A stretch of 64,000 nt of DNA from Pyrenopolyporus hunteri (lineage: Eukaryota; Ascomycota; Sordariomycetes; Xylariales; Hypoxylaceae). Shown here in pieces: positions 32,287 through 44,079 of this stretch. Where the stretch lies: assembly GCA_902806595.1 (NCBI GenBank), contig CADCXC010000035.1, positions 1,674,001-1,738,000 on the forward strand. Reading direction: 5' to 3'. The notes beneath the pieces are model-generated. The model made no database searches. It saw only the letters and a program-made list of their open reading frames with translations, and was not told the DNA's origin. The position numbers were made by a program, and so were the translations under genes. Within the stretch, counting starts at the first letter, position 1, and each line of letters starts with the position of its first letter.

Positions 32287-35224
32287 CTAAGGCCTAAACG
32301 CCTGAACCCAATCGTGCAATCTATCTATAACGACTGGCATTATGCCGTTCAGACTATCCTCCATGATCCCGTCCAGGTGTCTAATCGCATCCTCTTCGTT
32401 CAACTCCAGGTGGAAGCGCTCCTTCACCTTGAAGACCGCCTTATCCGGCTCAGACTTGATATCCGGGATGTTAGCGTGTACCATGAGGCTGAACAAGTTT
32501 AAAATTAGGTTTGACGACTTTCGCAGCGCCGCGAATGCAAGAAAGCAGTATTGTTTGAACTGAAGATATTGCTCGCTCGGGGGATTGGAACCGCCCATCG
32601 CGTCAGCCATCTCCTTGCTGAGCTTAACGGCCGGCGCAAAGGGCTTGGGGTCACGGCCCAGGATGAACCCAAAGTCGGCGTGGAAAAAGTGACCGTCCGG
32701 CGTTAGGAGAAGATTATCAAGATGTCGATCGCCAACGCCTAGGATATATGTGATCACACAGTAGCCCGCGCACGATTTGACAAACGTATCAAGAGTTTCT
32801 TTTCGTACGCCCAAATATGCTCGCTCGTCGGGATTGTGCTGCCTAAGGTAGGCAAGAGCAGGGTTATTTCGGTATTTGTAAGAGATTGCCGAAAACGTCT
32901 GAGAGGGGATGAATTGGGAAGCTCCGGCAGTTGTGCTAGTCGCGAGAATTTTGTAGGGGGTCAGCTTGAGGTCCAGATTCTCTTTCTGAAGTAGCTGGTC
33001 CATGAGAGTGATGATTTGGATGACGAGCTGGTCCTGGCGTAGATCGTCACCCGTCTTGAATATTATGGGATATTTGCTCCCTGAAGTAGTCCTGAATGTT
33101 ACCATAATGGGCGATAGAGACGACTTGAAGACCCGTGTCTCTTCTGGGATGACTCCGACCACCATGACCGACGGGTCTAGAGGTATAGGGATGGCCGGTT
33201 CAATGGATAACAGCTCGTTTTTGGGATCTGCTAGGAAAGATTTGACCTTGTCGATTTTGCGGGCAACCGCCTCGCTCGAAGCCTGAATTTCGGCCGAGAT
33301 CTTCGACAAGATCGTAATGAGTTCGGCTTGTCTCCTAATGGTGACTCTCGTTTCACGACCACCCGGACGATTCTCTAGCTGCTTCATGAAATCGTATTGA
33401 ACTTTGGCGTACATAGTGCGGACTCCTTCGCCCTGATCATTGCTCTTGTCGTCGTATTCAACTCCCAGGTACCAATAGAAGTAGTTGCCAAGGGTGAAGT
33501 TTTGGACGGCCCGCGAAATCAAGAAGTTAGCTAACGAAGACGCTCGCACGGCAGCTTCGTTCGTGTCGGTTGAGATGTGCTCGAATTTCAGAGCCTGGAC
33601 TAGCTGCAGTAAGTAAAGAAGCAGTTCGTGGTCATCAGCTTTCCTCAGTCGGTCCACAGCGTACGCCCTCACAGCCCGATTATCGAAGGTAGGACCAAGG
33701 AGCTCAAGGGCGTCGTCCACATCAATGTCAGTCCATTTACCAAGGACCTGGATAGCTTGTTTAGACTCGCTCTGGTCCTGCCAATTAACGGACTTGACGA
33801 ACTTGGTGAGAGCCCGTTTGTCTTTGGTTAGGTGGTAACGGAACTTCCAGACGAGGTCTTTTTCTTCCGGGGACAAAACGTGGGTAGGCGAATACGACAT
33901 AATCATGTTCAGTTCGTCGCGGACCTTGGCGTTGGGCCTCAAGTCCTTATCTAGTATGCCGTGGCGATGCTGACTCCTGACTAGACGCCTATGCTTGCTC
34001 TCTGCTGGGTTATCGCGCGCACCGACCTCGGGGTCGTATATCTTGACTAAGCGGCTGTTCTCTGTATCGCCGGGACCGTTGATACCAGGACCGTAGGACA
34101 CCTCGGGCGGCGGTTTAAGAATAATGTTCGACTGAGAGGCGGAAAGATGTTGGAAAGATGAAATGGGCGGCGGAGGATATTCATGATCTGCGAATACGAC
34201 AGGGAAGTCGAAGCGAGGTAATTCGATGTTCAGCATGAACCTCGACGGTCCAGGCCGAGGCGGGTCTTCGGCTACAGAATCGGTAGTCTTATCCCGGTGT
34301 CCGTCCTGCTCGGTATCCGTGTTCAGCGTTGCTTGACGTTGAAGTAACTTGACAGAATTCTTCGCTGCTTTCAAGCCGCGTCTCTCGGTTTCGCGAAATA
34401 CAAGCTGGTCGAGCCATTCCACCCTAGGAATCTCATTCATCTCGTGCTTTTTAAACAGCTTCTCTAGCCTCTCGAGCTCTTCAGCTTCCTTATCCACGAG
34501 CACGTTATCCTCTCCTTTCTTCGAACTACCTCTCTTCTTCGCTACGCTGGACGGTGTGGTTGTGTTGTCATTCCCATCCGCTTGTCTATGACGATGGACT
34601 ACACATTTCTGTCGGCCCTTCTGGAGCTGATTATCCTGGTCGAAAAGCGGCAGTGTTGTCCCACCGAAGGGTATCGCATGTCCCTGGGCCTGTTTTCCTC
34701 CCGTAGGAGATAGGTCCCATATCGTGAGCGCAAGGTAGGAGTTGATCGGAAGAGATTTATACGGTATAGGTAAGGTAAGCCACTCATTCCATCTAGAATG
34801 CATTAGCCAAAATGCCAGAGTTCTCGAATATGGCTACTAGGACACACCGCCTCTCGCTGCGAAACGATCTATAAGCCGTCTGTACCGGAACCGTTAGGGG
34901 TTTGGAGCCAGCCCATACCTGGACGGTAACATAGAGGTCGGAATGCGGGCTACAGAAGCGTCAAGTCAGCAAAACCGGCATCGGACGTGGATGGCCATGT
35001 CGCCCAGAGCTTGCTCACCTCAAGTTGGAGCCGATGTGCCTAAGTTCTGGCCTCGTCAGTAATGTCGAGTAGAGGTGCGGTGTCTCCTCTCCCTCTAAAT
35101 TGATTCTATATTGCATCATCGGTCAGCGGTGGACAGCTAGTAACGTTTGAGAGATCACTCCTCACATGCGTATGCTGACTGGATAGTCCAGCGACTCCGA
35201 GGTGCCGAAAGAAAAGGCCTCCAT
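32287..35224 (-). CDS. vps34: Phosphatidylinositol 3-kinase Vps34
   Basis: Four exons: 35224-35166, 35105-35019, 34949-34848 and 34792-32287, all introns phase 2, giving 917 aa. The first exons encode the start of the C2 domain (MEAFSFGTSESLDYPVSIRI). Joins read SNL-R-SPHSDLYVTVQVWAG and SFRSERRWNEWLTLPIPYKS. Then come the C2 domain, the PIK helical domain (about 310-480) and the lipid kinase domain. The kinase has FKTGDDLRQDQLVIQII, catalytic loop GVGDRHLDNLLL near 767 and activation DFG in HADFGFILGRDPKPF near 790. It makes PI3P from phosphatidylinositol on endosomes and autophagosomes with Vps15 and Atg6. It shares a promoter region with the divergent Nse4 gene. Secure. Confidence 0.95.
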
Positions 35225-36106
35225 TATGGATGTGTCTGTCCCATGTTAGTTTGAAATCGTTCTGAAATCGTTTCGTTCAGAAATAGTGCTGATGTGTAGT
35301 AGTTAACAGGAGCGAGTCGGGAGGATGATTGCTAAGTTAGCTAGATGGGATCTACGTATGCGTCGCACCTTATCTTATCGGGTCACTCCCCGGGTGCCCC
35401 CACTTGACCTTAAGAGGTTCCATATATTTAGGTACCTAGGTACAACACAGACGCCTCAGGCTAGGCGTTTATAGGTAGGTAGGTACTTACCTACGTACCC
35501 AGGTACCTACGTGGTAAACATCGAAGCAGATCAAGTCCATCCATCCCCCTGGCTTTTCTATCGAGCCCCACTACACCCACAACAACCTATCCAGAGCCTT
35601 GGGAAGAAAGATACTACAACTTCAGCCCCCAACTAGTCAACAAGAATTAAACCATCGTTGGGGTTCGCGATTCCTAATAATTCATATTGGAGTGTACCAG
35701 CATTGGAAGGACGTACGGGCCGAATCGAGTCGAGTTTCCTTTGTACGAAAGGGACCTACCTGACCGGAGCCCTTCTATCTCAGTTCCATGCTACTCGACT
35801 GGCCGTCAACAAATATTCTTTCGTACATGTATTGTACATGTTATAGATACACACCAGCCACCATTGTACAAGCCACACAAAGCCCATTACCGATCGGGTA
35901 TCAATTAATTTGTCGTCGCGCCGAGGCTTGATAAGACGCGACTGACGCGTCTCACTATCACGAAGGAATACATACAACCACAGCTACGACATGCGCTGAT
36001 AATCGGCCTCTTTGATATCATTTCAACTATTTCCACGGGATAGACATCTACCCATAATCTTCTATACCCGCTATCCCGCTATTTTCAACCATCCAGCCAG
36101 CCAGCC
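35225..36106. promoter_or_regulatory. Shared divergent promoter region of vps34 and nse4
   Basis: An 882-bp spacer between head-to-head genes. Contains TAGGTAC/GTACCTA palindromic repeats at 35428-35516. Short frames at 35658-35908 look noncoding. No factor-binding site is claimed. Confidence 0.5.
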
Positions 36107-37483
36107 ATGTCATCAACAGGCTCGCCCTCTCTAAAGTCCCCGGACTCCTCGCCGGACCCGGACAGCCGGCACAATTCATTAGTTATCCGGGATAAAGGCA
36201 AAGGACCCGAGAACGCATCAAAAAGGAAACGGAATATGACCAATGGCACGGGTCACGCGAATTCGCGGCGTCGCACGCGTGAGCCCGACATTGAGATCCA
36301 AGCTGAGGAGGAATTCGATCCAGATCAATCCATAGAGCAGAGGCGCAATATCCAACGCGGATACCGAGATCTTATGCGAGATCTTACGGAGAATAACGAC
36401 GAGTACCAGAAGTTAGACTCAACCGGTCTACACGACTTGTTGCGGAGATCTAATATACTGTCGTCCGACGTAAAGCAGCCTACAGAAGCGGCCATCGATT
36501 CAAAGTTCTTAGTGAACACTGCGGACGCATCGTACCGCAAAACCGTTCGCCTAACTTCGGGCAACATCGCTCAGGGTGTCGACGTAGACGAGTTCGTCTC
36601 AAAATGCATCACCTATATGAGACTAGGCTCCGGGCTTGCGGAAGACGATGCACCAGAGCTTACCTCAACACAGGCACACCGAAGGAGATCGGGCCGAGGC
36701 GGCCTAGGTGATGAAGGAGACGACGACGATATCGGAGATGAGGGCGATATGTTCAACTGGGAACACCTCGGACGATTCGCTTGCCTCCCACACATCCTAC
36801 GCCCGGCTACGCCCGGTTTTCTCCTTGGTCCCCTTTCCGCAGAAGTTAAAAAAAGGAAGATCGTCAAGCGAAGTGCTCCATTCAGGCCTAATAATCTACA
36901 GGAGACGAGACCCGAGGTCCTAGATGCGGAAGCGGTACAGAGAACCGAGAAGAACGATCTAACAGCTATTTGCTCTAAGATTCTTCAGAGGCTGAAGCAG
37001 GTCCAGGATGAGGCCCAAGATGCCGTAGAGAGCGCTGTGAATCGCGGGGCTAGCGATGATGAGGCGCAAAGCTTGATGGACCGCTACGGCCTAAGAGATA
37101 CCGGAGGTATAGACCTCCTGAAGTTCGTCGTAAATCCGCGGTCCTTTGGCCAAACTGTCGAAAATATGTTCTATGTCAGTTTTCTGATTCGGGATGGCCG
37201 CATCAAGATTGACTTTGATGAGAATAAGTTACCGACTCTCCGTAAGTTGAACCTCATTACAGAATTTACCAATTAGCATGCTAACCCTCCCCAAGATCCA
37301 GTTGACCGTGAAGATGAAACAGCGACCTCCAAACATCGTGCCCAGAAGCAGCAGGCTGTGTTTTCCATCGACATGAAAACATGGCGTGACATCATCGATG
37401 CATTCAACATCACCGAACCTATTATAGAACACCGCAAAGAGCAAAGCCATCAGGGGCCTGGGTCTCGCGGTTGGTATAACTAG
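36107..37483 (+). CDS. nse4: Smc5/6 complex kleisin subunit Nse4
   Basis: Two exons: 36107-37241 and 37296-37483, giving 440 aa. The 54-bp intron has a GTAAGT donor and GCTAACC branch and is phase 1; it joins KLPTLR to HPVDREDE. The N-terminal 75 residues are Ser-rich and basic. The kleisin N-terminal helix-turn-helix follows (QRRNIQRGYRDLMRDLTENN and VDVDEFVSKCITYM, about 77-185), then an acidic linker (GDEGDDDDIGDEGD). The conserved C-terminal winged-helix block is NPRSFGQTVENMFYVSFLIR plus FSIDMKTWRDIIDAFNITEP. Nse4 bridges Smc5 and Smc6 and works in recombination repair and replication-fork processing. Secure. Confidence 0.94.
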
Positions 37484-38068
37484 TATTAGTCTTGCTACGC
37501 ACACCTATTGCCCTGATGATATGTACGTTTTATGCATGCCTACGAGCAGTGATTTGCTTCTCTGAAGCGGAATACGTGCACCCGATGGATTCTGGCTGTA
37601 GCATATAGACAATTATCAGATACCCCCAGTCCAGCGAGACATACGATTGTGATATGACGAAGCATCTGCGCTTGATTGTAGGTAGGTAGGTAGCCATAGA
37701 CTATCCTCGTAGCAACCTGGTTGCTACCGTCTCAATAATATGTAGTTGCCAACAGCGCGTAGCATGCGAAACTTACAGTTCTACAATGTTGAATCTGTTC
37801 TTTATAAGGGTACATTTGCCCCGGTGACCTGCAGTCAGGGAGATTCGGTAACTACCTCCTACCTACCTACCTAGGTACCTATCGAAGGTAGGTAAGTTGA
37901 AAACCCTAACAATAGAGTTGTATCAGTACACTCATTATTACCTTCGATTACTCGGCTCCTAGCAGCTACTACCTACGTTAGTACAATGTAGTAACAACGA
38001 GGATTTACTTCATGAGCAATTATTCCAATATTTTTATCCCCCTTCCCCCTTCCCCCACCCCAACACCA

Positions 38069-38101
<33 letters not shown>

Positions 38102-38274
38102 GGTATATATATATAGGTACCTATATAATTCGGCATTTTCTTTTCAAACCCTCACCCAGGCACCAAATTTCTCCCAGGTCCAGAAAACATGGACTGTTTT
38201 CTCAACTTTCTTCTCTTTTCCGGATTCACAACCGAAGAATCACAGCAATCCAAGACTTTCGCCGAACAAATACA
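37484..38274. other. Spacer with AC/AT and TAGG repeats
   Basis: 3' flank of nse4. TAGGTAGG occurs at 37678-37692 and CCTACCTACCTAGGTACC at 37857-37880. A compound (AC)n(AT)n tract lies at 38067-38126. No gene. Confidence 0.6.
38067..38126. repeat. Compound (AC)n-(AT)n dinucleotide repeat
   Basis: CAACACACACACACACACAC runs into ATATATATATATATATAGG, then a further ATATAT block and TAGGTACCTATATA. Confidence 0.85.
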
Positions 38275-39982
38275 TTGTTTTCCCGAGCCCTAGAAGTTTC
38301 GCACAACCAAATACCCCTAACTACTCCCCGTTACCCTAACTCTCATTCATTTCCCAAAGTCACCATTCACGATCATGTCTTTCGAGAGTGTCCAATACAA
38401 TCACTCTTACCGGGGGTTGGGACAAACATACGCTACCATTCAACACCGATCCCCTACCGTTGTTCTAGAGTCGTGGAGGAGTTTCCAGTTGCAAACCTGG
38501 ATATGATTGACGCATCCAACGAGGACCCCGTGAAGGTTAAATTCAGCAGAAGGATACAACCCTTGGCGATGGTGGTGAACAATTGGAATAAGGCTACTAT
38601 ATGCGTCGACATTGGCGCTTTAATCCCACTGCTTGATAAGATTGGGGCAGTGGTTAACCGCATGAAGACCTAATGGCAGGGCCCGGCAGAGTAAAGACGC
38701 CCAAACACACCCGCTGAGCTTTACTCGGCAGCAGCAGAGCCGTGCATTCCGGATAACCCCATTTCCCGGCCAAAGCATGCCCCGCAAGACAAAACTGGCT
38801 GCATACGAGCGGGAAAGGCCGAGCTGGAGAAGAGACACCGGCTGAACCTCATGAAACATGTTGGTGGGAGTCGAGAAAGTCATGATACCACAACCCCGGT
38901 GGTTAGGGTGATCGGCATGGTCATTATCGTCGGTGGACAGTTGTTACTCGGATTGGGACAGTTGCTGGCATCATGAAGATGATACAGAGTTTCCGATGGC
39001 AGCTGTTGCTACGTCATGATACCCCGACCCCCTTCATTGACGGCCCCCGCCAACATCCAGGCCTCTGTTTATACCGTAACGACAATACGAAACCGTTCCG
39101 TCACTACAACAACAACCCACATCCCGTACGGGATGCCTCCATAGGTACTGAGCAATGGAGGCTTATAACCATCAAGAAACTTCTGGAGGCCGTCTAACCA
39201 CGCCACCAGACGCTGCTCGCCATCACCACTGGGTCAATCAAATGGGCAAGGGTTCGACAGACTCTGAGTCCGGATCATGGCCTAGAAGCAGCAGCAGGAA
39301 GAGCAGAAGAAACCAACCGATCATCAATCCAAAAGGTCGCATTAAGCACCTAACATTTGGTAGCTCCAATGTGCGGGCCGGTTAGGAAGGTGCCGTATCC
39401 TAGCTTCGCATCTCCGTGAACCCGTATAGCCCCCGAGGACGTCCGGACCCCCTCCCCCGCACGACCGAGCCCTCCCAGGGGCCTTCCATGGTAAGGTCCC
39501 CCGGTATGATACCATTCTATTACGCAAAGAGCTCTAGCTAACAAATCAAGGTTCCAGGTCCCACTCATCGCAACAATGAGTTTCTCGGTGTGGCCTCGAG
39601 TTAGACCCGGTAGGGCTCTCGGCACCTCCTTATACCGAAGAATTACAAATCAGGCGGTCGCCATCATAACCTTCACGGCACTTGGCACACCGGAAAATGG
39701 GAAGGCCCACGGATAAGCTCGCCTACGGGTCCTGAGAAGAATTCGGGAACGTTTACGGCTCCGGTGGGAGACACGGTAATGGGTCCATTTATACCTCGCC
39801 TCACTCATCCAGGCGGAAGCTCAAACTTCGGAAGCCCATGCTTCGACAGATGGAAGAGATTATTGGAAGACGCAAGACCGTTACCCCTGAGTTTCGATCA
39901 TGATCAAGGACTCGCAGTATCGGCGTTAGGCGACGAGGATGATGGGCTTCTAGCCCTACAAGCTATTGAGCAGATTCTTTGA
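38275..39982 (+). pseudogene. Ambiguous coding traces: possible lineage-specific or decayed gene
   Basis: No family recognised. An open frame at 38275-38673 (132 codons) overlaps an alternative start at 38374 with good context (MSFESVQYNHSYRGLGQTYA) that stops after about 43 codons. Further on, a frame from 39155 is interrupted by two stops near 39379-39408. Introns with good signals can be drawn at 39491-39550 (GTAAGG, GCTAAC, AAG) and 39600-39652. They lead into a 3' frame ending FDHDQGLAVSALGDEDDGLL...ILstop at 39982. Several frames look protein-like at once and no single model runs through. It could be a rapidly evolving orphan, a decayed gene or chance. The strand is tentative. Confidence 0.22.
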
Positions 39983-41215
39983 GAATAGAACTGTAGGGAG
40001 AGATGAGGTAGATTGTTCTGCGAGCGCGGACGCTACGGAAGCGTCGATACCAGGATCGTGACTTCAGGTTATAGATTCCTAGTTCCTTGTTGGAAAGGAT
40101 AGCATTAGGGTTCGCTAGTTGCACATACTCATATAGAATAACGCGGCTTGGGTTATTTCGATATCACATAATCCAAACCTGCAACCACATCCCCTATGCC
40201 AATGGAGAGCTCGTCCAAGGCATTGTTGACTACCTCCGCTAGCTAGCTCATAGGGTTTACGACTTGCCCACCCCCTATATAATATTAGTCAGACGAACTA
40301 GGAATTAGCATGCCCTTGGTAACTTAGGTAGACTTCGTATAACATCGAACTATTATCTAACGCCTCAAGGCTCCATCTCCGTCAACGGATTTAGCTCATA
40401 GGATGTATTTCGGCGTTAGGAACTCGTCTTTGAGGGTGCTTCTAAATGTGGGGGTTCATATCCAAGTGGAGCCCTGAGTCGAAACTAACATATAAAATAA
40501 CACGACAAAACCTATATTCCCGGTATATCAAGGTAAGGAGCAAGAGGATCAATACGTGGATACTCTGTACCCAGGAATATTTCAACATTATGCCGCGTAT
40601 AGAAGTAAACACTGAGCTGTTTCGGAGAATGCTCGGTTTCTATAAACACGACAACGTTGAATCCTAATAGGGGGTAGCTGACTAAGAATATTAGTAGACT
40701 TTCAACGTTCTGATTAGGATTCATTCTTGCTTGTGTTATATGTGCTATGTGTGTATAAATACGGGGTCTAGGATAACTGTACCCAGTTTAGTTTATGATG
40801 CCGGGTATACGGTAGTGCTGAGTCAGACCTAGGACACTGATGATTTGCGAGTAGGCCAACCACGTAAAGGCAGAGAATAGATAGTAACTATGTTAGCCGT
40901 TATCTCCATCGAATTTGCTTGAGGGGCGTTTTGTGTTCCCGGTGGTGGTTCTCCTGAACATACATATATACCTAAGGTAGTTGGTGCTGAGACGGGGCTC
41001 CTCGGGCGGGGTGCCTTGTTACGTGTCTTCGACCCATACTCTAAAGGAGGGACGTTCGGTTCGTCTCTATCGAATCGCTGTGTGGAGCTTCTTACTCCTA
41101 CTTATATACATGGCCCAGTCAGAAGGCGTAATAAATTTACTCCTTTTATAGTTCAACTTTATACCCCACCATTATACCCAACCTACCGGCCTAGGTATAC
41201 AGCCTTTTCGAAATC
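39983..41215. other. Intergenic spacer, 1.2 kb
   Basis: AT-richer than the genic DNA, no supported gene. A short CCTAGGTATA motif lies just before the hydrolase start. Confidence 0.55.
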
Positions 41216-42070
41216 ATGGCCACGGATACCTCCCGATCCGACTTCGTCACAACGCCCGACGGCGTGCGCCTGCGGTACTGGCAAGACGGGCCTCTCTCCG
41301 GGCCCAACCTGGTCTTCATCGCGGGCTGGGTCCAGACCGCCGCGCAATTCAGGAAGCAAGTCGAGCACTTCAAGGCCCACTTCCGCGTGACGACCTACGA
41401 CCACCGCGGCCACGGCGAGTCCGACAAGCCCGCCTTCGGGTACCGGGTGTCCCGGCTAGCCGCGGACCTCGAGGCGCTCCTGGCGCACCTCGACCTGCGG
41501 GACGCGACGCTGGTCGGGCACTCGATGGGCGCGTCGGTGCTCTGGGCGCACTGGGACCTGTTCCCGCACGCGCGGGTGCGCAAGCTCGCCTTCGTCGACC
41601 AGTCCCCCGCGCTGACCGCGGACCCGTCCTGGACGCCCGACCAGGCCGCCGAGGCCGGCGCCGTGTTCCCGGCGGACGGGCGGTTCGGGGTGGCGAACGG
41701 GCTGCGCGGACCCGGGTGGAGGGACGTCTGGGCCGCGACGTCGCGCGGCTTCTACACGCCCGCCGCGGCCGAGGCGGACCTGGCGTGGGCCCTCGCCCAG
41801 CAGATGAAGACGCCGCCGGAGATCGCGGCCGCGCTGTTCACGGACCACGCGGCGCTGGACTGGCGCGATGTGATCCCCCGCGTCACCGTGCCGTGTCTGG
41901 CGGTCGGCGCGAAGGGCAGTATTGTGCCGTTCCAGGCGATGCTGTGGGTTGCGAAGCAGACGGGGGGCCGGTGCGAGATCTTCGAGAAGGAGGAGGGGGG
42001 TGGCCATTTCATGTTCTGGGAGAACCCGGAGAAGTTTAATAGGATACTAGAGGAGTTTTTGGCTAGTTGA
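41216..42070 (+). CDS. Alpha/beta hydrolase
   Basis: Intronless, 284 aa. Starts MATDTSRSDFVTTPDGVRLR. Typical alpha/beta hydrolase core: oxyanion region NLVFIAGWVQTA, TTYDHRGHGESDKP, nucleophile elbow VGHSMGAS with Ser103, FVDQSPAL after the next strand, and a C-terminal GGGHFMFWENPEKF supplying His264. The usual late-strand acid (G-x-x-D-x-x-V-P) reads GAKGSIVPF here, so the catalytic acid is either absent or the Asp of FVDQSP. The sequence resembles bacterial haloperoxidase/esterase-like hydrolases. It is strongly GC-rich, intronless and surrounded by AT-richer DNA, which is compatible with transfer but also with GC-rich coding seen in other genes here. Substrate unknown. Confidence 0.85.
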   Translation: MATDTSRSDFVTTPDGVRLRYWQDGPLSGPNLVFIAGWVQTAAQFRKQVEHFKAHFRVTTYDHRGHGESDKPAFGYRVSRLAADLEALLAHLDLRDATLVGHSMGASVLWAHWDLFPHARVRKLAFVDQSPALTADPSWTPDQAAEAGAVFPADGRFGVANGLRGPGWRDVWAATSRGFYTPAAAEADLAWALAQQMKTPPEIAAALFTDHAALDWRDVIPRVTVPCLAVGAKGSIVPFQAMLWVAKQTGGRCEIFEKEEGGGHFMFWENPEKFNRILEEFLAS

Positions 42071-44079
42071 AGGGTCTATTGGGAGGGGGATTTACGATGC
42101 TTAGATATCTCCGAATAGGTTCAGTCTTAGTCTAGACTCTATTCGTGGTTTCTTTTGCCTTGGTATTATGAGCGAAAACGCACCTATGTGCTTGGGCTAC
42201 CATTCGCGTGCGTGACGCCCAATCTAAGTGAGATACTGGAAAGTGACTATAGCTTGAATTGGGAAGAGCTCTGACCTGGGGCGTGTACGAATATGCCCGA
42301 AGGCCTTGAAAGTACGGTAGAGGATAAATCTAATGGATTTTGATCCAAAATTGCTAAGAGCTATGCTACTTGCTACCTACTTGGTCATCGTAGTTTAATT
42401 CGCATATATTTGAGTGGGTTAAATAGGGGTAAGTGCAGGAACTTCGTAGCTCAAACCTTGATCGACAATGATTACAGGTACGGAGATGAACATACCGACT
42501 GTTAAGTTAAGTAACGAGATATAAAAGCTGTAGTTCCCTCCCCAATACTAATATAAAGCATTGTTGGGGAATACGAAGCGAAGTGGAAAGAAGCCCCAGA
42601 GAAAGGGGGATTGGTACGAAAAAGGGGTAACTCGTTACAATCCAAATCCTAGTATAGCGCATACTATGAGGTGTTTTATGCCTCTATAATAATCGTTGAT
42701 GAAATTTGAGTAGCCCTACTACCCGTATTATAATAATAATTCGGGGGAGGGTAGCAACTGTGACGAGTTCGCCAGGGATTCTTTTCCAGAGCAAGAAAAT
42801 TCGCCGAAGAGATCTGAGACATCCCTGTGCCCTTCCCAACGTCCCGATAAGTTCACTCTTTGGCGCATATCATCTACTCAGAGTACTTCACGTATGCTCT
42901 GTCAGAGTGATTCGGCACGCTGACGATGAAGAAACCTAGCACTAAATTCGGAACACGGGCACGCCGGATCATGGTACGACGAGAAGCGCCAAACGAGTTA
43001 AGAAATCATTGGATCAAGAATGTCTTGTCCATCCAGGTAAAATCTTCCTAGGGGGTATGGCCGTTAGAGGGGTTGCCGAGGCGTGGGTGGCGTACCTTGC
43101 TGGCGCTAACTGCTTGGCTGACTTGTTCAAGATGGCCAGAGAAAGGAATGACAAAACTCGATGAAAAGGTGAGGAAGTGTACAGCAAACAATAGCGAAGG
43201 ACTAATTACGCTGGTATTCTCTGGATATTCACTCGACGATCGCAAGATTCCAGCGGAGGGAGGACGGCGGATCTCTTTAGATTTAAATAACGGCCATGGT
43301 GACACGGATGGAATATCACGGGTCTAGTGGGCGTAGGTTCGGAGAGATGTCTCAGATCGTTTATCTTTCTCAACCATCGATTCGTTCACCGAGCTGGCCG
43401 CCTTATAAGGTAGGGATAGCCATATATTAAGCCCAGCGTACAGATTCAACCCATCCTGATTCTCTTTAGATGATCCCTAGGTAGAAGAGATATATTGCAC
43501 AATACTGAGCGCGGGTGACATTATGGCCTCCCTTTCAGAATATACGCGTATTCTATGCAATGTCTCAAGAAACTCCAGCCAATAGAATCGCCAATCGGGA
43601 TACGGGATCTCCAACTGTCCGATTCCCAGCCAAAACCGGGGATTGACATGACAGGGGTTAGCTCTTTATAACTGTTGCCTGCGGGCGAAGCACCAATGAG
43701 GAACGATCTGGAAAACGCAAGATAGAACCATGACGCGAAGACAAAGTCGTGCGAGGTCTGGCGAGGCCCCTGAAGCCGCCCAATTGAAAAGCCCTACCTA
43801 ACCTGACCCTTGCGTAGGCCGAGTGGTCGGCAAGGTCGAGAATCTCTCTCCATTGTTCTTCCTTCTACGGTTGTGATTCTATATATTCTCCCTTGCAAAG
43901 AATAGTCCGTGCAGGCTTGACGTCAGAGGCACTCAGAGACATACGCGGCCCCCCCTCTCATAAGCTGTGGCTTTTGAGCCAAACGTATAATTATCCCACT
44001 TCCGTAGATCCCGAGCTCCCCAATTACTGTACTACTCATAGAGCGATTTGGTATAGAAACGTATTACCTCGTTAGCAAT
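42071..44079. other. Intergenic spacer, 2.0 kb
   Basis: No firm gene. A frame from the ATG at 42926 (MKKPSTKFGTRARRIMVRRE...) can be spliced over 43039-43130 (GTAAAA donor, GCTAACTG branch, CAAG acceptor) but stops soon after. It is recorded as an observation only. The region before 44080 holds the fasciclin promoter. Confidence 0.5.
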
